Of a stretch of 64,000 nucleotides of DNA, positions 18,807 through 27,829 are shown piece after piece; the first letter of the stretch is position 1, and each line of letters begins with the position of its first letter. The notes below the pieces were generated by a model. That model was not told the origin of the DNA, made no database searches, and saw only the letters and a list, made by a program, of their open reading frames with translations. The DNA is from CBDCYS01 sp965226245. Lineage in GTDB: Bacteria > Acidobacteriota > Terriglobia > Bryobacterales > UBA6623. The DNA lies in assembly GCA_965226245.1 (NCBI GenBank), contig CBDDCL010000009.1, positions 1-64,000 of the forward strand. Reading direction: 5' to 3'. A program made the position numbers and the translations under genes.

Positions 18807-19295
18807 TCAGAGCCGTGTGTCGTCCTTCAGCCACTGTGCAAGTGCCTTGTCGGGATCGGCGATCTCCTCAATCGAGCCGTACCAATAGGCCTCCCAGCCC
18901 GTCTCCGGCAGGCCGGTGAATACCATCAGGTTCAGCGGATAGGCCTCGCTGTCGGTGCAGCGGCGAAAGTCGTCCCGGAACAGAAACACCGGCTTCTCCC
19001 CGGCGATCGCCATGCCCAGCTCCACCATCACCCCCTCGTCCGGGGGGCAACCGTTGACCACCGCGAACAGTCCGTCGGCATCCCGTACGTCGTGAAGGTC
19101 GGCCTGTCCTATCCGGTATGCCCAACCGGGGCCTGCCCGGTCGATCTGGTTGTTGCGGGCGAACGGCTCCCATACCTGCACGCCCATCGCCTCCAGGGCC
19201 GCCACGAGCGCCGCCAGCGGCCCCTCGCGCTGCTGCGAGGAGAAGCCGTATGGGTTCGCCAGATACAGGGTCTTCTTGTCTGAGGTCATGTTCAT
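18807..19295 (-). CDS. Nucleoside 2-deoxyribosyltransferase-like protein
   Basis: 162 residues from ATG 19295 (second ATG at 19289). The opening LYLANPYGFSSQQREGPLAA, the D-A-D-G-L-F strand and PPDEGVMVELGMAIAGEKPV are the marks of the family, with the glutamate in VELG as the catalytic residue. The enzymes transfer deoxyribose between bases, or hydrolyse nucleotides in nucleotide salvage or defence. Its start overlaps the end of a broken DUF1156 DNA methylase gene, so it was probably co-transcribed with that defence-type gene. Confidence 0.8.
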   Translation of the reverse strand: MNMTSDKKTLYLANPYGFSSQQREGPLAALVAALEAMGVQVWEPFARNNQIDRAGPGWAYRIGQADLHDVRDADGLFAVVNGCPPDEGVMVELGMAIAGEKPVFLFRDDFRRCTDSEAYPLNLMVFTGLPETGWEAYWYGSIEEIADPDKALAQWLKDDTRL

Positions 19296-19555
19296 GCACC
19301 TGCTTGTCTCGCCCGCCGCCCGTTCATGCCGAGGAAAATCTGGGGCGCCTTTTTCTTGAATGCTTCCGGGCAATGCACATCGCACGGGTCCGTCAGCAGC
19401 AACGCCTTCGACACCGCCCGCGACGAAGCAAGCGGCCACCGCGCTCACCACAGGTGCAGCGTCGAGGGTTGCCCGAGACGGATCGACTTCTCCCGCGCCG
19501 CAGGCTTTGAGACTTCGGCTACCTCCGGCAGCCGCTTGTAGTCTTTGGAAATCAT
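19292..19555 (-). pseudogene. DUF1156 DNA methylase, N-terminal remnant with stop
   Basis: Translating from ATG 19555 gives a protein with AAREKSIRLGQPSTLHLW, then a TGA where the family has a second tryptophan, then ARWPLASSRAV, LLLTDPCDVHCPEAFKKKAP. That is the N-terminus of the DUF1156 methylases found in anti-phage modification systems. The frame ends after 87 codons, overlapping the deoxyribosyltransferase start. It is doubly inactivated (nonsense plus truncation). Confidence 0.7.
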
Positions 19556-19569
19556 GTCTTTTCTTCCGT

Positions 19570-19971
19570 CTACGAACGGGGCGGAACGAGGATCTCACAC
19601 CGGGGACCACTGGCGCGACTCAGCTTTCTGTCAATCGTCACCAGGGGACAATCGAGCACCTCGGCCAGCGCCACGTACCAAGCGTGGTAACTGGTCAGGT
19701 TGTTCCGCAATGCCCATACGCGGTCGGCAAACGGCGCGAAGGGAAACAACTCCAGGTCAAGCCGCAGCAGATCCCCGTGTGCGCTGTTGGCCTCAAGCCG
19801 GGAGATTTTGCCGGCTTGTTCCAGCCGGCGCAGGATGTTGCTCGCTTCGGCCAACGCCAGTTCCGGACTGGCCAAAGATCCCTCAGCGACGGCGGACTCC
19901 GCCCATTTCCCTTCCCGCCCCGAGTCGACCAAGACTGCGACAAGCACGGACGCATCGGCGACTACCGTCAC
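19570..19971 (-). CDS. vapC: VapC-type PIN-domain toxin
   Basis: 133 residues from a GTG at 19971. PIN-domain acidic residues are visible in VVADASVLVAVLVDSG, in SPELALAEASNIL and near the C-terminus in DCPLVTIDRKLSRA. VapC toxins are RNases that stop translation. The GTG overlaps the TGA of an upstream frame (SARDADRT) that looks like the last residues of a VapB antitoxin; the rest of that antitoxin is replaced at 20000 by a 402-bp element. The toxin may therefore be orphaned, or not expressed. Confidence 0.8.
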   Translation of the reverse strand: MTVVADASVLVAVLVDSGREGKWAESAVAEGSLASPELALAEASNILRRLEQAGKISRLEANSAHGDLLRLDLELFPFAPFADRVWALRNNLTSYHAWYVALAEVLDCPLVTIDRKLSRASGPRCEILVPPRS

Positions 19972-20000
19972 GTCCGGTCCGCATCACGGGCGCTTAAAAT

Positions 20001-20402
20001 GGGGATTACAAATACTACTTGACATGACTATTGAAGCTTATTCTTCGGAAACGAAAGGCCAAGTAGAACCCCAGGGTTCTTGTACAGGCCTTCCAAATAA
20101 TCCACTGTACGATCTACTTCTTCACGGCGCTCCTGAGGTATTCTGGGAAAATCTCGAGTGTCATGGGAAGATCGACGCAGCAATTCAAAGAAAGTACGGG
20201 CTATCTGAGGATCAGGCTGTCCTCTTTCAAGAACGATTATCGTGATTACAACAGTTAGGCAAATTTCTGCGAGAGTCTCTCGAGAAAGGTCGCACGGGAA
20301 GTCAGGAATCTTATCATCCATCATGAGCACACCACTCATTGTATGCCTATTGGGGTACGGCGTAAGGGCGGGACAGGCTGTCAAGCAGTATTTGTAATCC
20401 CC
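20001..20402. mobile_element. 402-bp element with 24-bp terminal inverted repeats
   Basis: Starts GGGGATTACAAATACTACTT plus GACA; the inverse at 20379-20402 differs at one base. Flanks read TAAAAT on the left and TAAAAA on the right, a possible imperfect target duplication. It truncates a VapB remnant on one side and an ACT-domain gene on the other. It encodes no transposase, only a small ORF on each strand, so it resembles a MITE moved by an enzyme elsewhere. Each inverted repeat ends in TTGACA, pointing inward. Confidence 0.7.
20028..20324 (-). CDS. Small ORF inside the 402-bp element
   Basis: About 98 residues from ATG 20324 (MMDDKIPDF): a hydrophobic helix (LAEICLTVVITIIVLERG) followed by charged helices (FFELLRRSSHDT, RREEVDRTVDYLEG). 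The opposite strand has a 73-residue frame from 20024 (MTIEAYSS), so the coding strand is uncertain. No family recognised. Confidence 0.3.
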   Translation of the reverse strand: MMDDKIPDFPCDLSRETLAEICLTVVITIIVLERGQPDPQIARTFFELLRRSSHDTRDFPRIPQERREEVDRTVDYLEGLYKNPGVLLGLSFPKNKLQ

Positions 20403-20437
20403 TAAAAATAGTCGACGCGACGGATGGTTTCAGCCAT
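20402..20437 (-). pseudogene. ACT-domain-like gene, only the first 11 codons left
   Basis: MAETIRRVDYF matches the opening of small ACT-domain proteins (normally followed by a further tyrosine and the regulatory fold). The stop is created at the border of the 402-bp element. Its leader contains the 54-bp repeat at 20493-20546. Confidence 0.4.
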
Positions 20438-20492
20438 AGGGTCCTCTCTTTGCGCGAGGCCATTGTACTGCAACCCGGTCTCGGGCATCAAT

Positions 20493-20546
20493 CCAGGATT
20501 TCCATTTTGGCCCTGGCACGGTGAAAGTATACACCCGCGCTGCCCC
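20493..20546. repeat. 54-bp repeat, exact inverted copy at 50513-50566
   Basis: On the minus strand it contains GTATACTTTCACCGTGCC and ends AAATCCTGG. It is 100 percent identical, over all 54 bases, to 50513-50566. Both copies lie 17-60 bp upstream of a gene start and read as a leader peptide containing VYTFTVPGPKWKSW. Confidence 0.92.
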
Positions 20547-20734
20547 GAATACCACGTCTTTTCGCGCTGAACCCTGCACATGACCTCCGCCGGTAGACGC
20601 CAGGGCTGGTCCATCCGCTCACAAACGTTAATTGAGCGGGCTGAACGGCGCTCCGGCCGACACTGCTCCTTGCGAAACCTTTTGGAGCCGAAAACTGTTG
20701 ATCCTCGCCCGGTCAACGCTACCCGCTTTGGCAG

Positions 20735-21097
20735 CGGCAGCGCCCAGATCCTGTGCAGCATGTCGCCGAACAGCCTGCGGTTCAAATGCCCTTCGGCCGG
20801 CAGCAGCCAGTTAATACCGCGCGTGCTTGACCAGCCGACCGCCGGTCTTCATCAACCTGTGTTGCAAGCTCGTCAGCGACCAACTCTTGATCCTGTTCGG
20901 CAGTCCGAGCCGCCGCCACAAGTTGCCCAGGTTGTAGGCCGGCACGCTCAGTTGTAGCCGTACCTCGTTCGCCCGGAACCGATGGCACGACAGCCTTGTC
21001 CAATGCGTGGCCTGTTTGCCTTCCTTGATCCACTGCTCCGCCGTGCCGCGCTTGTTGTAGAAGCGTACCACCGAGCGGCTTGGCAAGCTCATGCTCG
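20735..21097 (-). pseudogene. IS1380-family transposase, C-terminal fragment (second type)
   Basis: LPSRSVVRFYNKRGTAEQWI, LSCHRFRANEVRLQLSVPAY, NLGNLWRRLGLP and LMKTGGRLVKHARY are the C-terminal region of an IS1380-type transposase. The end (RRLFGDMLHRIWALPLP) follows in another frame, so there is a frameshift. Its N-terminus is replaced by a resolvase fragment. It may be the other end of the type represented at 14075-14309. Confidence 0.8.
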
Positions 21098-21250
21098 TCA
21101 CGATGAATCCGACCCGCGCGACGAGATGCGGGACTCGATGAATTGGTCGATCGGGAAGCGGCGTTTCTGGCTGAACTCGAGGATCGTCAGTTTCTGGTTG
21201 GCGAGGTCCCGCGAACGAGTGGAGACGCGGAGGTAGGCGACGGTTTTCAA
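21098..21250 (-). pseudogene. Serine resolvase, N-terminal fragment
   Basis: From a TTG at 21250: MKTVAYLRVSTRSRDLANQK, then LTILEFSQKRRFPIDQFIES. This is the catalytic N-terminus of a second resolvase/invertase, clearly different from the one at 17538. It ends after about 50 residues at the junction with the IS1380 fragment. Confidence 0.75.
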
Positions 21251-21394
21251 GGCGGGCGTCTAAGAAAAGGTCAAATGGGGTCTATTTAGGGGTGTTAAAG
21301 ACTATAGTATCCGGAACATTGTATAGTCAACTAACGTCGATCAAGACGGACATTATTATAGACACCTGGCGATGATCTTCCCGTCTCGGAAGCG

Positions 21395-21549
21395 AATTGG
21401 CAAGCAAGCAGATCAGACGGATGGGGCGAGCGGAGGCTGTCACCAAGGAAGGCCTGGCCGCAACCCTGCTCCCAGGACGTCAGCCCGATCAAATGGGACA
21501 ACGTCATTCTCTACGGCCAGTAGGTCCTCGATCGTGCCCGGGTCCGCTA
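21395..21549 (+). pseudogene. Tn3 transposase, extreme C-terminus
   Basis: In two frames one reads QIRRMGRAEAVTKEGLAATL and then DVSPIKWDNVILYGQ, a stop, VLDRARVR. The second block is the conserved C-terminal end of a Tn3 TnpA group. It has a frameshift and a nonsense codon. No terminal repeat was identified next to it. Confidence 0.6.
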
Positions 21550-21733
21550 AGGAACTGGTCCTTATGTTGTATTTCAACACGAATGTGGGCGCTACCCTTA
21601 CGTGGTCAAGCACTAGCGCTCGTTCTGCTCAAGATCCGTGCCAAAGTCCGCCGAGTTCTGCGGCGGAAACCAAAATAGCCCACCACCCTCGCGTGGTAGG
21701 CGGTCATCTTCATGAGCTAGGCTGAATGCGCCC

Positions 21734-24589
21734 ATGACGCCATACGAGTTCATCACCAAATGGCGCGCCTCCGAGCTGAAAGAGCGCTCGGCGTCGCAGG
21801 AGCACTTCATCGACCTGTGCCGGCTGCTCGGCGAGCCGACGCCGGCCGAGGCCGACCCGACCGGCGAGGCGTACTGCTTCGAGCGCGGCGCCCGCAAGGA
21901 CACCGGCGGCGACGGATGGGCCGACGTCTGGAAGCGCCACCACTTCGCCTGGGAGTACAAGGGCAAGCTGGCCGACCTTGATGCCGCGTTCGGCCAGCTC
22001 CGCCTCTATGCGCTCGCGCTGGAGAACCCGCCGCTGCTAATCGTCTCCGACATGCTGCGGTTCCGCATTCGCACCAACTGGACGAACAGCGTCAGCAAGA
22101 CCTACGAATTAGGACTGGACGACCTGGCCGACGCCACGGCACGCGATAGACTCAAGTGGGCGTTCTCGGACCCCGAGCGGTTGCGGCCGGGCGAGACGCG
22201 GCAATCGCTCACCGAGCGCGCGGCGGCGTCCTTCGCGACGGTCGCGCAGGCGTTGCGAGAGCGCAGCCACGACCCGCACGCGGTCGCACACTTTGTCAAC
22301 CGGCTCGTCTTCTGCATGTTCGCCGACGACGTGGGCCTGCTGCCCGGCCACATGTTCACGCGGATGCTGGAGCAGGCGCGGCGCACACCGGCGCACTTCG
22401 CGGACTTGGCCGGCGACCTCTTCGGCGTGATGGCTCGCGGCGGCCGGATCGGCTTCGAGACCGTCGAGTGGTTCAACGGCGGACTCTTCGACGACGGCGC
22501 GGCGCTGCCGCTGGAGCAGTCCGACATCGACGCCGTGCTTGCGGCGTCGCGGTTGGACTGGTCGGAGATCGACCCCTCGATCCTCGGCACGCTGTTCGAG
22601 CGCGGGCTCGACCCCGGCAAGCGCGTGCAGCTCGGGGCGCACTACACGGACCGCGACAAGATCATGCTGATCGTCGAGCCGGTGGTGATCCGCCCGTGGC
22701 TCGCCCAGTGGGAGACCGAGAAGGCCGAGATCGCCGCCGAGTTGGACCGCGCGGACGCGGCCAAGTCACCGACCACGCGCACGAAGCGGCGGAACGACGC
22801 CGAGCGGCGGTACCGGACGTTCCTCAACCGGCTGAGAGCGTTCACTGTGCTCGACCCGGCGTGCGGCTCGGGCAACTTCCTGTATCTGGCCTTGCAGGCG
22901 CTCAAAGACCTGGAGCACCGGGTGCAGTTCGAGGCCGAGGCGCTCGGCTTCCAGCGGGCGTTCCCAGAGGTCGGGCCGGCCAACGTCAAGGGCATCGAGA
23001 TCAACCCCTACGCGGCGGAGTTGGCCCGCGTGTCGGTGTGGATCGGCGAGATCCAGTGGATGCGTCGCAACGGCTTCTCGGAGGCCCGCGACCCGATCCT
23101 GAAACCGCTCGACACCATCGAGCGCCGCGACGCGATCCTGACTCCCGACGGCGCGGAACCGGACTGGCCGAAGGCGGACGTGGTGATCGGCAATCCGCCG
23201 TTTCTGGGCGACAAGCTGCTGATCCGCCATCTCGGAAACGACTACGTGGCACGCCTGCGGAAGACCTACTCCGGTCGGTTGCCCGCACAAGCCGATCTCG
23301 TCTGCTACTGGTTCGAGAAGGCTGCCAAGCAGATCCCGGCCGGCAGGGCGACACGAGCGGGTCTCGTTGCGACGAACTCGATTCGAGGCGGCGCGAACCG
23401 GCGGGCTTTGGATGCGGCAACCGAAGCAGGGCGAATCTTCGAGGCGTGGAGCGACGAACCGTGGGTCATCGACGGAGCCGCCGTGAGGGTGTCGCTGGTC
23501 TGCTTCTCGAGGGCCGACGACAACTCCGTGTCCAGCGCTCATCTCGACGGACAGTCGGTCGACGAGATCTACGCGGACCTGACGGCACGCAGCGAGGGAA
23601 CAGTCGGAATCGACCTCACCGCCGTCCGGCGTCTACCGGCCAACTCCGGTGTCGCTTTCATCGGCGATGCGAAGCATGGCACATTCGACGTTTCCGGCGA
23701 CCAAGCGCGCGAGTGGCTGCGTCTGCCGGCAAACCCGAACGGCCGCACGAACGCGGATGTCCTGAAGCCGTGGCGAAACGGCATGGACCTGACCCGTCGC
23801 ACCGCCGGCAAGTGGATCGTCGATTTCGGTTGGCAGATGTCTGAGGCTGACGCGGCCCTGTACGAGGAGCCGTTCCGATGGGTGCAGGAGCATGTCTACC
23901 CGTTGCGCCGCCACAACCACCGCGCGGCCTACCGCAAGCACTGGTGGCGACACGGCGAGCCGAGACAGGGCATGTGGCGGGCGCTGAAGGGGCGTCGGCG
24001 GTACATTGCAACGCCGCGGGTCGCCAAGCACCGGCTGTTCGTCTGGTGCGACTCGCGGATCTGTCCCGATTCCTCACAGACCATCTTCGCTCGCGACGAC
24101 GACACGACGTTCGGCATCCTACACAGCCGGTTCCACGAGGTCTGGTCGCTACGGCTCGGGACGAGCCTGGAAGACCGACCCCGCTACACGCCGAGCACCA
24201 CGTTCGAGACGTTCCCGTTCCCGCCCGGCCTGACGCCGAACGTTCCCGCCAGCGAGTACGCCTCCGACCCGCGCGCCGTGGCTGTAGCCCTGGAAGCCCG
24301 ACGGTTGGTCGAGCTGCGTGACCGCTGGCTGAACCCGCCCGAATGGGTCGAGTGGGTAGACGAGCCGGTTCCCGGCTACCCGATGCGGCCCGTGCCCCGC
24401 GACGAGGCCGCGGCGAAGGCGCTCAAGAAGCGGACGCTGACGAACCTCTACAATGCCCGGCCGCAGTGGCTCGCGGATGCGCACGAGGCTCTTGACGCGG
24501 CCGTGGCCGCCGCGTACGGTTGGTCGGAGGACATCTCCGACGACGAGGTTCTGCGGGAGTTGCTGGCTCTGAACGGCGGCGACTTGTGA
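21734..24589 (+). CDS. MmeI-like type IIL restriction-modification enzyme
   Basis: 951 residues. The N-terminal nuclease shows D64, then exactly nine residues, then E74-Y-K76 (ADVWKRHHFAWEYKGK), the D-X9-EXK arrangement of MmeI. The gamma-class adenine methyltransferase core has motif I DPACGSGNF (374-382) and motif IV NPPF (487-490). A target-recognition and C-terminal region follows (FGILHSRFHEVWSLRLGTSL is typical of the family). One chain should therefore both modify and cut DNA, acting as a stand-alone defence. The frame is full-length and high-GC like its surroundings. A methylation-only role is possible if the nuclease is inactive, but the motif is intact. Confidence 0.85.
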   Translation: MTPYEFITKWRASELKERSASQEHFIDLCRLLGEPTPAEADPTGEAYCFERGARKDTGGDGWADVWKRHHFAWEYKGKLADLDAAFGQLRLYALALENPPLLIVSDMLRFRIRTNWTNSVSKTYELGLDDLADATARDRLKWAFSDPERLRPGETRQSLTERAAASFATVAQALRERSHDPHAVAHFVNRLVFCMFADDVGLLPGHMFTRMLEQARRTPAHFADLAGDLFGVMARGGRIGFETVEWFNGGLFDDGAALPLEQSDIDAVLAASRLDWSEIDPSILGTLFERGLDPGKRVQLGAHYTDRDKIMLIVEPVVIRPWLAQWETEKAEIAAELDRADAAKSPTTRTKRRNDAERRYRTFLNRLRAFTVLDPACGSGNFLYLALQALKDLEHRVQFEAEALGFQRAFPEVGPANVKGIEINPYAAELARVSVWIGEIQWMRRNGFSEARDPILKPLDTIERRDAILTPDGAEPDWPKADVVIGNPPFLGDKLLIRHLGNDYVARLRKTYSGRLPAQADLVCYWFEKAAKQIPAGRATRAGLVATNSIRGGANRRALDAATEAGRIFEAWSDEPWVIDGAAVRVSLVCFSRADDNSVSSAHLDGQSVDEIYADLTARSEGTVGIDLTAVRRLPANSGVAFIGDAKHGTFDVSGDQAREWLRLPANPNGRTNADVLKPWRNGMDLTRRTAGKWIVDFGWQMSEADAALYEEPFRWVQEHVYPLRRHNHRAAYRKHWWRHGEPRQGMWRALKGRRRYIATPRVAKHRLFVWCDSRICPDSSQTIFARDDDTTFGILHSRFHEVWSLRLGTSLEDRPRYTPSTTFETFPFPPGLTPNVPASEYASDPRAVAVALEARRLVELRDRWLNPPEWVEWVDEPVPGYPMRPVPRDEAAAKALKKRTLTNLYNARPQWLADAHEALDAAVAAAYGWSEDISDDEVLRELLALNGGDL

Positions 24590-24840
24590 GCGAGCATGTG
24601 GCAACGACGAGTGCCGGCCGTGGTGCGTTGGGGCGTGACCGGTCGCGGGCGCCCCTGTGAACCCGCACTACGCCACATGATCGGCGTCATGCCTCCTGGA
24701 TGGGGCATCCAATGGTGACAAACCGAACTCTCGGGAAGAGATCATCGCTCTGATGAGCGCCCGGTCGCGCAAGCGGACGAGGGACGGGTCCTCTGATTGC
24801 GTTCTGTGCTTGCGCTTCACAATGCGGGCCGTCTCGATCC

Positions 24841-26004
24841 TCATGCTATTGCCTTCCGCTTTCTCTCATCCCAAGTCTCGATGAAAAACGCAACAAGGGT
24901 GTGGGAGGCGTGGACGGCGAGACGTGCGTGCCGCGCCTGAAGCCGATAGGCCCGACGGCCACGCCCGTGAGCGGAGCCCGTGTGCGTGCGGAGAGATCCG
25001 ATGCCGTCCACGACGGAGTTCAGGCCGGAGAGGACCTTCTTTACGTCGTCATCCCCAATGGAGGAAGGGTCAAGCCCCAAGTGCTTGCTGGCCATCTTCC
25101 AGAGAGGCTTCAGGCTTTGGTCCGCGGGCATTTCAACGCTGTTGTCTTCGATGTAGACCTTGAAGAGCGATTCGAGGATCGAACACGCAGCGGTAATGGC
25201 GGCCGGCGGGTCTTTCTCGACGTTCGCCAGCGCCCGCTCGAACTCCATGTCAACGCCGGCAAGATCGCGGTCCTTGAGAACCTGGTTCAAGGATTTGGTG
25301 GGCAGCGCGGTGGCGGCTCCGAGAATGAGGCCGCCCTGATGATAGGAAAGGCCAAACTGCGCCAGGACATCGTGAATCCGCTTTCGTCCAGCCTCCTGTT
25401 CTTCCTGTCGAAAAGTTTGATCCACCTCCATGAACTCTTCCAAGATCTTGCCCAGTACGGCCGCCGGATTCGGGGCCTCGATGTGCATCCGCTTCAACCA
25501 TGCCTGGCACTTGGTGACGCAATTCCCCTCGGGCACTTCGCCGACAGCGCCCGCCTCGTAGAACAAGATCTCCAAAGCGCGGTGGTTATAGATGAAGGAT
25601 CCAAGCACATCGCCGATGACGGAGCATACAGGGACAGGAAGAGGTTTGGCGGGTGCCGGAGGCGTTGCTCTCTCCGCCGCGTCGAGCGAGTCGAGCGTGC
25701 CTTCAATATCGGGGAGCAGAGCGTCGATCTCCGCGCTGGCGGCGAATACCGAGTAGGGGTTGTCGACTTCGATATCGAGGGCGTTCAGCCGAAACGCAAC
25801 GGCTTCCGGAAGAATGGGGCTGGCCAATCGCTGGAGCTGAACGAGCAGGTAGCGGTAACCAAGAGTGACCGCCGTTTGTTCATCGGGGTCGTCGGACGGG
25901 CCGCAAAAGCGGTAGTTCCGGACGTATGCGATGGTGCTTCGGATTTTTTCTCGCTTTGCGGCGTCGATGCTGGGTGCTCTGCGAGCTTCTGCGTTGCTTG
26001 CCAT
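24841..26004 (-). CDS. Abortive-infection family protein (Abi C-terminal domain)
   Basis: 387 residues from ATG 26004 (MASNAEARRAPS); an earlier ATG at 26043 lies in the IS1380 end and is artificial. The C-terminal 100 residues match the abortive-infection C-terminal domain: AAITAACSILESLFKVYIED, the LWKMASKHLGLDPSS helix, SVVDGIGSLRTHTGSAHGRG and LQARHARLAVHASHTLVAFF. This HEPN-like region (R..TGSAHG) is expected to be an RNase-type effector. The N-terminal part is an uncharacterised sensor-like region. It faces the MmeI-like gene tail to tail, making a small defence cluster. Confidence 0.8.
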   Translation of the reverse strand: MASNAEARRAPSIDAAKREKIRSTIAYVRNYRFCGPSDDPDEQTAVTLGYRYLLVQLQRLASPILPEAVAFRLNALDIEVDNPYSVFAASAEIDALLPDIEGTLDSLDAAERATPPAPAKPLPVPVCSVIGDVLGSFIYNHRALEILFYEAGAVGEVPEGNCVTKCQAWLKRMHIEAPNPAAVLGKILEEFMEVDQTFRQEEQEAGRKRIHDVLAQFGLSYHQGGLILGAATALPTKSLNQVLKDRDLAGVDMEFERALANVEKDPPAAITAACSILESLFKVYIEDNSVEMPADQSLKPLWKMASKHLGLDPSSIGDDDVKKVLSGLNSVVDGIGSLRTHTGSAHGRGRRAYRLQARHARLAVHASHTLVAFFIETWDERKRKAIA

Positions 26005-26029
26005 TCGGGATGCCGGTAATAGAGTGGCA

Positions 26030-27829
26030 CCTGAATTATGCACCGATTCGGCGTAGCCATCGCCGATGGAGTTGTGGCGGTAGCGGCAGTCGTGTCAACT
26101 CAGTAATCTGGCAAGTCGTCTTTTCTGCGGTTTCCCTCCCTGTCTGAGCCGCCTGCCCATTCCGGCGGGGCAAAAGCGGGCCGGCAAGCGGCGTGTTCCC
26201 AGTACGTTGCGGCGAGTGCATGAAATTTTATGCACACAGTGCCCCTCAACTCAGCGCACCCTCCACCACCGGCGCGAAGCTCGATCCCGGTGGCCCCATC
26301 CCCCGCAGCCGCCGCATCAGCCGCTCCAACAGGCCCTTTTCCTGATACTGATCGCTGTAGCTGACACCCGTTCTGCCGGCGTGCCGCCAGATCTTGGCCG
26401 CCACGAACAGAAAGCGCAGCCGCGCCGTCGCCAGGGTGGTGTGCCGCAGCGTCTCCACGCTGGCTTGGGCTTCGCGGTTGAACAGCAGCAGCCAGCAGTT
26501 GAGGTTGTAGGCCAGCATGGCCAGCTGAAAGTGATTGCGGTTCATGTCAAAGCGGCGCGAGGGATGGGCCGCCAGCCCGGCGTCGTTGTTGGCCTCCTTG
26601 ATGAGGTTCTCGGCTGCGGCGCGCTGATTGTAAAACCACGCCACCGCCGCGATCGGCTCGGCCAGGTTGGTGACAAACACGCGGTAGCTGTAAGCGCTGG
26701 TGGCGAACAACTGGTATTGCTCGGCCGCGCCGGCCGCGGGCTCGTTTTCGTAACGCAGCGCCAGGAAACGGCAGGCCCGCGCCCAGCCTTGCGGCTGGTA
26801 GAGGAATTCGCATTCCGCGTCCGCGTCGGAGCGGGGCGAGGGTTTCCATTCTGCTTGCTGCAAGCGCTCGACCAGGCGCCGCGTTTTGCGCGCCACGATG
26901 ACGAACTGACAAGCCGCCTTTTCATAGGCCTCCACCGCCTCCCAGCAATAAAAGCCGGAATCGGCCCGCGCCAAGATTTTCTTCACGCCGGCCGGCAAAG
27001 CCCGGAAAGCGCTCTCGAGGTGGGCGGCGATCTGTCGGCCCGTGGGCCGGTCGCCGCCGCGCAACCCGCCCATCAGGTATTCGCGCGTCTCGGCCAGGAA
27101 AGTCAGTATCGGCTGGTAGCTGCGCTTGCCCTTGTTCTTGGGGTTGTAACTCTTGCGCCCTCCCATCTGGTGGCCGTAGAGCGTGTGCACGGTGGTGTCG
27201 GTGTCCAGCGTCACCGTCTCCAATTTCACGTGGGCCGCGGCCCAGACTCGTTCCCGCAGCTGGCGCTGAATGGAAAGGATCTGCTGCGCCACGTTGAGAT
27301 GCAGCGAGGCCAGAAAGCGCCACAGTGTGGATTGCGGCGGCAGCCGTGGCACTCTTAAGATGCCGGTCAGGATGGGATCGCGGGCGATGAAGCGCAGTTG
27401 GTGGAGCCGCGCAAAGCCGACATAGAGGCCCAGCACGAGGGCCAGCACGAACTGGTAGAGGCTCATCACACGGGTGATCCGTTGGGTCGTGATGGTTTCT
27501 TCCAGCAGCGCTTGGAAGCCAAGTTTTTCGAGCAGGGTGGCGACGGGTAGCAAGCCGCCGTAGGGAGTCAGATTCTTGCCGCGGAAGTGATAGGGCGTGG
27601 AAGCCCCGATTTTATTGGGCCGCGGGGCCCTTACCCCCGGGCCTTGTTTGACGGGCCTTGGGGAGCTATGCTGTTTTCGATTGGTAACCATTTGGGTGAC
27701 CTCCTTGGGGTGGGTTGGCGAAGCTGGAATCTTTGCCAGCCTACCTTTTTACCCCATGTTTTCGGGGGTCTCCCAATGGTCCCTCGCGGCTCAGCCCTCC
27801 TCAGCTGCACCCGCAGTGCATAATTCAGG
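26030..27829. mobile_element. Full-length IS1380-family element, copy B
   Basis: 1800 bp bounded by CCTGAATTATGCAC inverted repeats, with one transposase. It is nearly identical to copy C at 54379-56179 but in the opposite orientation. The flanking bases (TGGCA and TAGTA) do not form a target duplication, so one flank has probably been rearranged since insertion. It separates the Abi gene from a truncated Eco29kI-like gene. Confidence 0.92.
26246..27691 (-). CDS. IS1380-family transposase
   Basis: 481 residues. Family features include YHFRGKNLTPYGGLLPVATL, LRFIARDPILTGILRVPRLP, the first catalytic Asp in VTLDTDTTVHTLYG, LARADSGFYCW for the second, and AAAENLIKEANNDAGLAAHP with the glutamate. 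It is intact and nearly the same as the protein at 54519-55964. It is the likely source of transposase for the miniature element at 13348. Confidence 0.95.
   Translation of the reverse strand: MVTNRKQHSSPRPVKQGPGVRAPRPNKIGASTPYHFRGKNLTPYGGLLPVATLLEKLGFQALLEETITTQRITRVMSLYQFVLALVLGLYVGFARLHQLRFIARDPILTGILRVPRLPPQSTLWRFLASLHLNVAQQILSIQRQLRERVWAAAHVKLETVTLDTDTTVHTLYGHQMGGRKSYNPKNKGKRSYQPILTFLAETREYLMGGLRGGDRPTGRQIAAHLESAFRALPAGVKKILARADSGFYCWEAVEAYEKAACQFVIVARKTRRLVERLQQAEWKPSPRSDADAECEFLYQPQGWARACRFLALRYENEPAAGAAEQYQLFATSAYSYRVFVTNLAEPIAAVAWFYNQRAAAENLIKEANNDAGLAAHPSRRFDMNRNHFQLAMLAYNLNCWLLLFNREAQASVETLRHTTLATARLRFLFVAAKIWRHAGRTGVSYSDQYQEKGLLERLMRRLRGMGPPGSSFAPVVEGALS

Noticed and set aside
22156..23844. 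562-residue second frame inside the MmeI-like gene
   Set aside because: Arginine-rich shadow of a high-GC gene; the other frame carries all methylase and nuclease motifs.
26207..27358. 383-residue frame antisense to the IS1380 transposase (also at 54483-55769)
   Set aside because: Antisense shadow; seen in both copies because the elements are the same.
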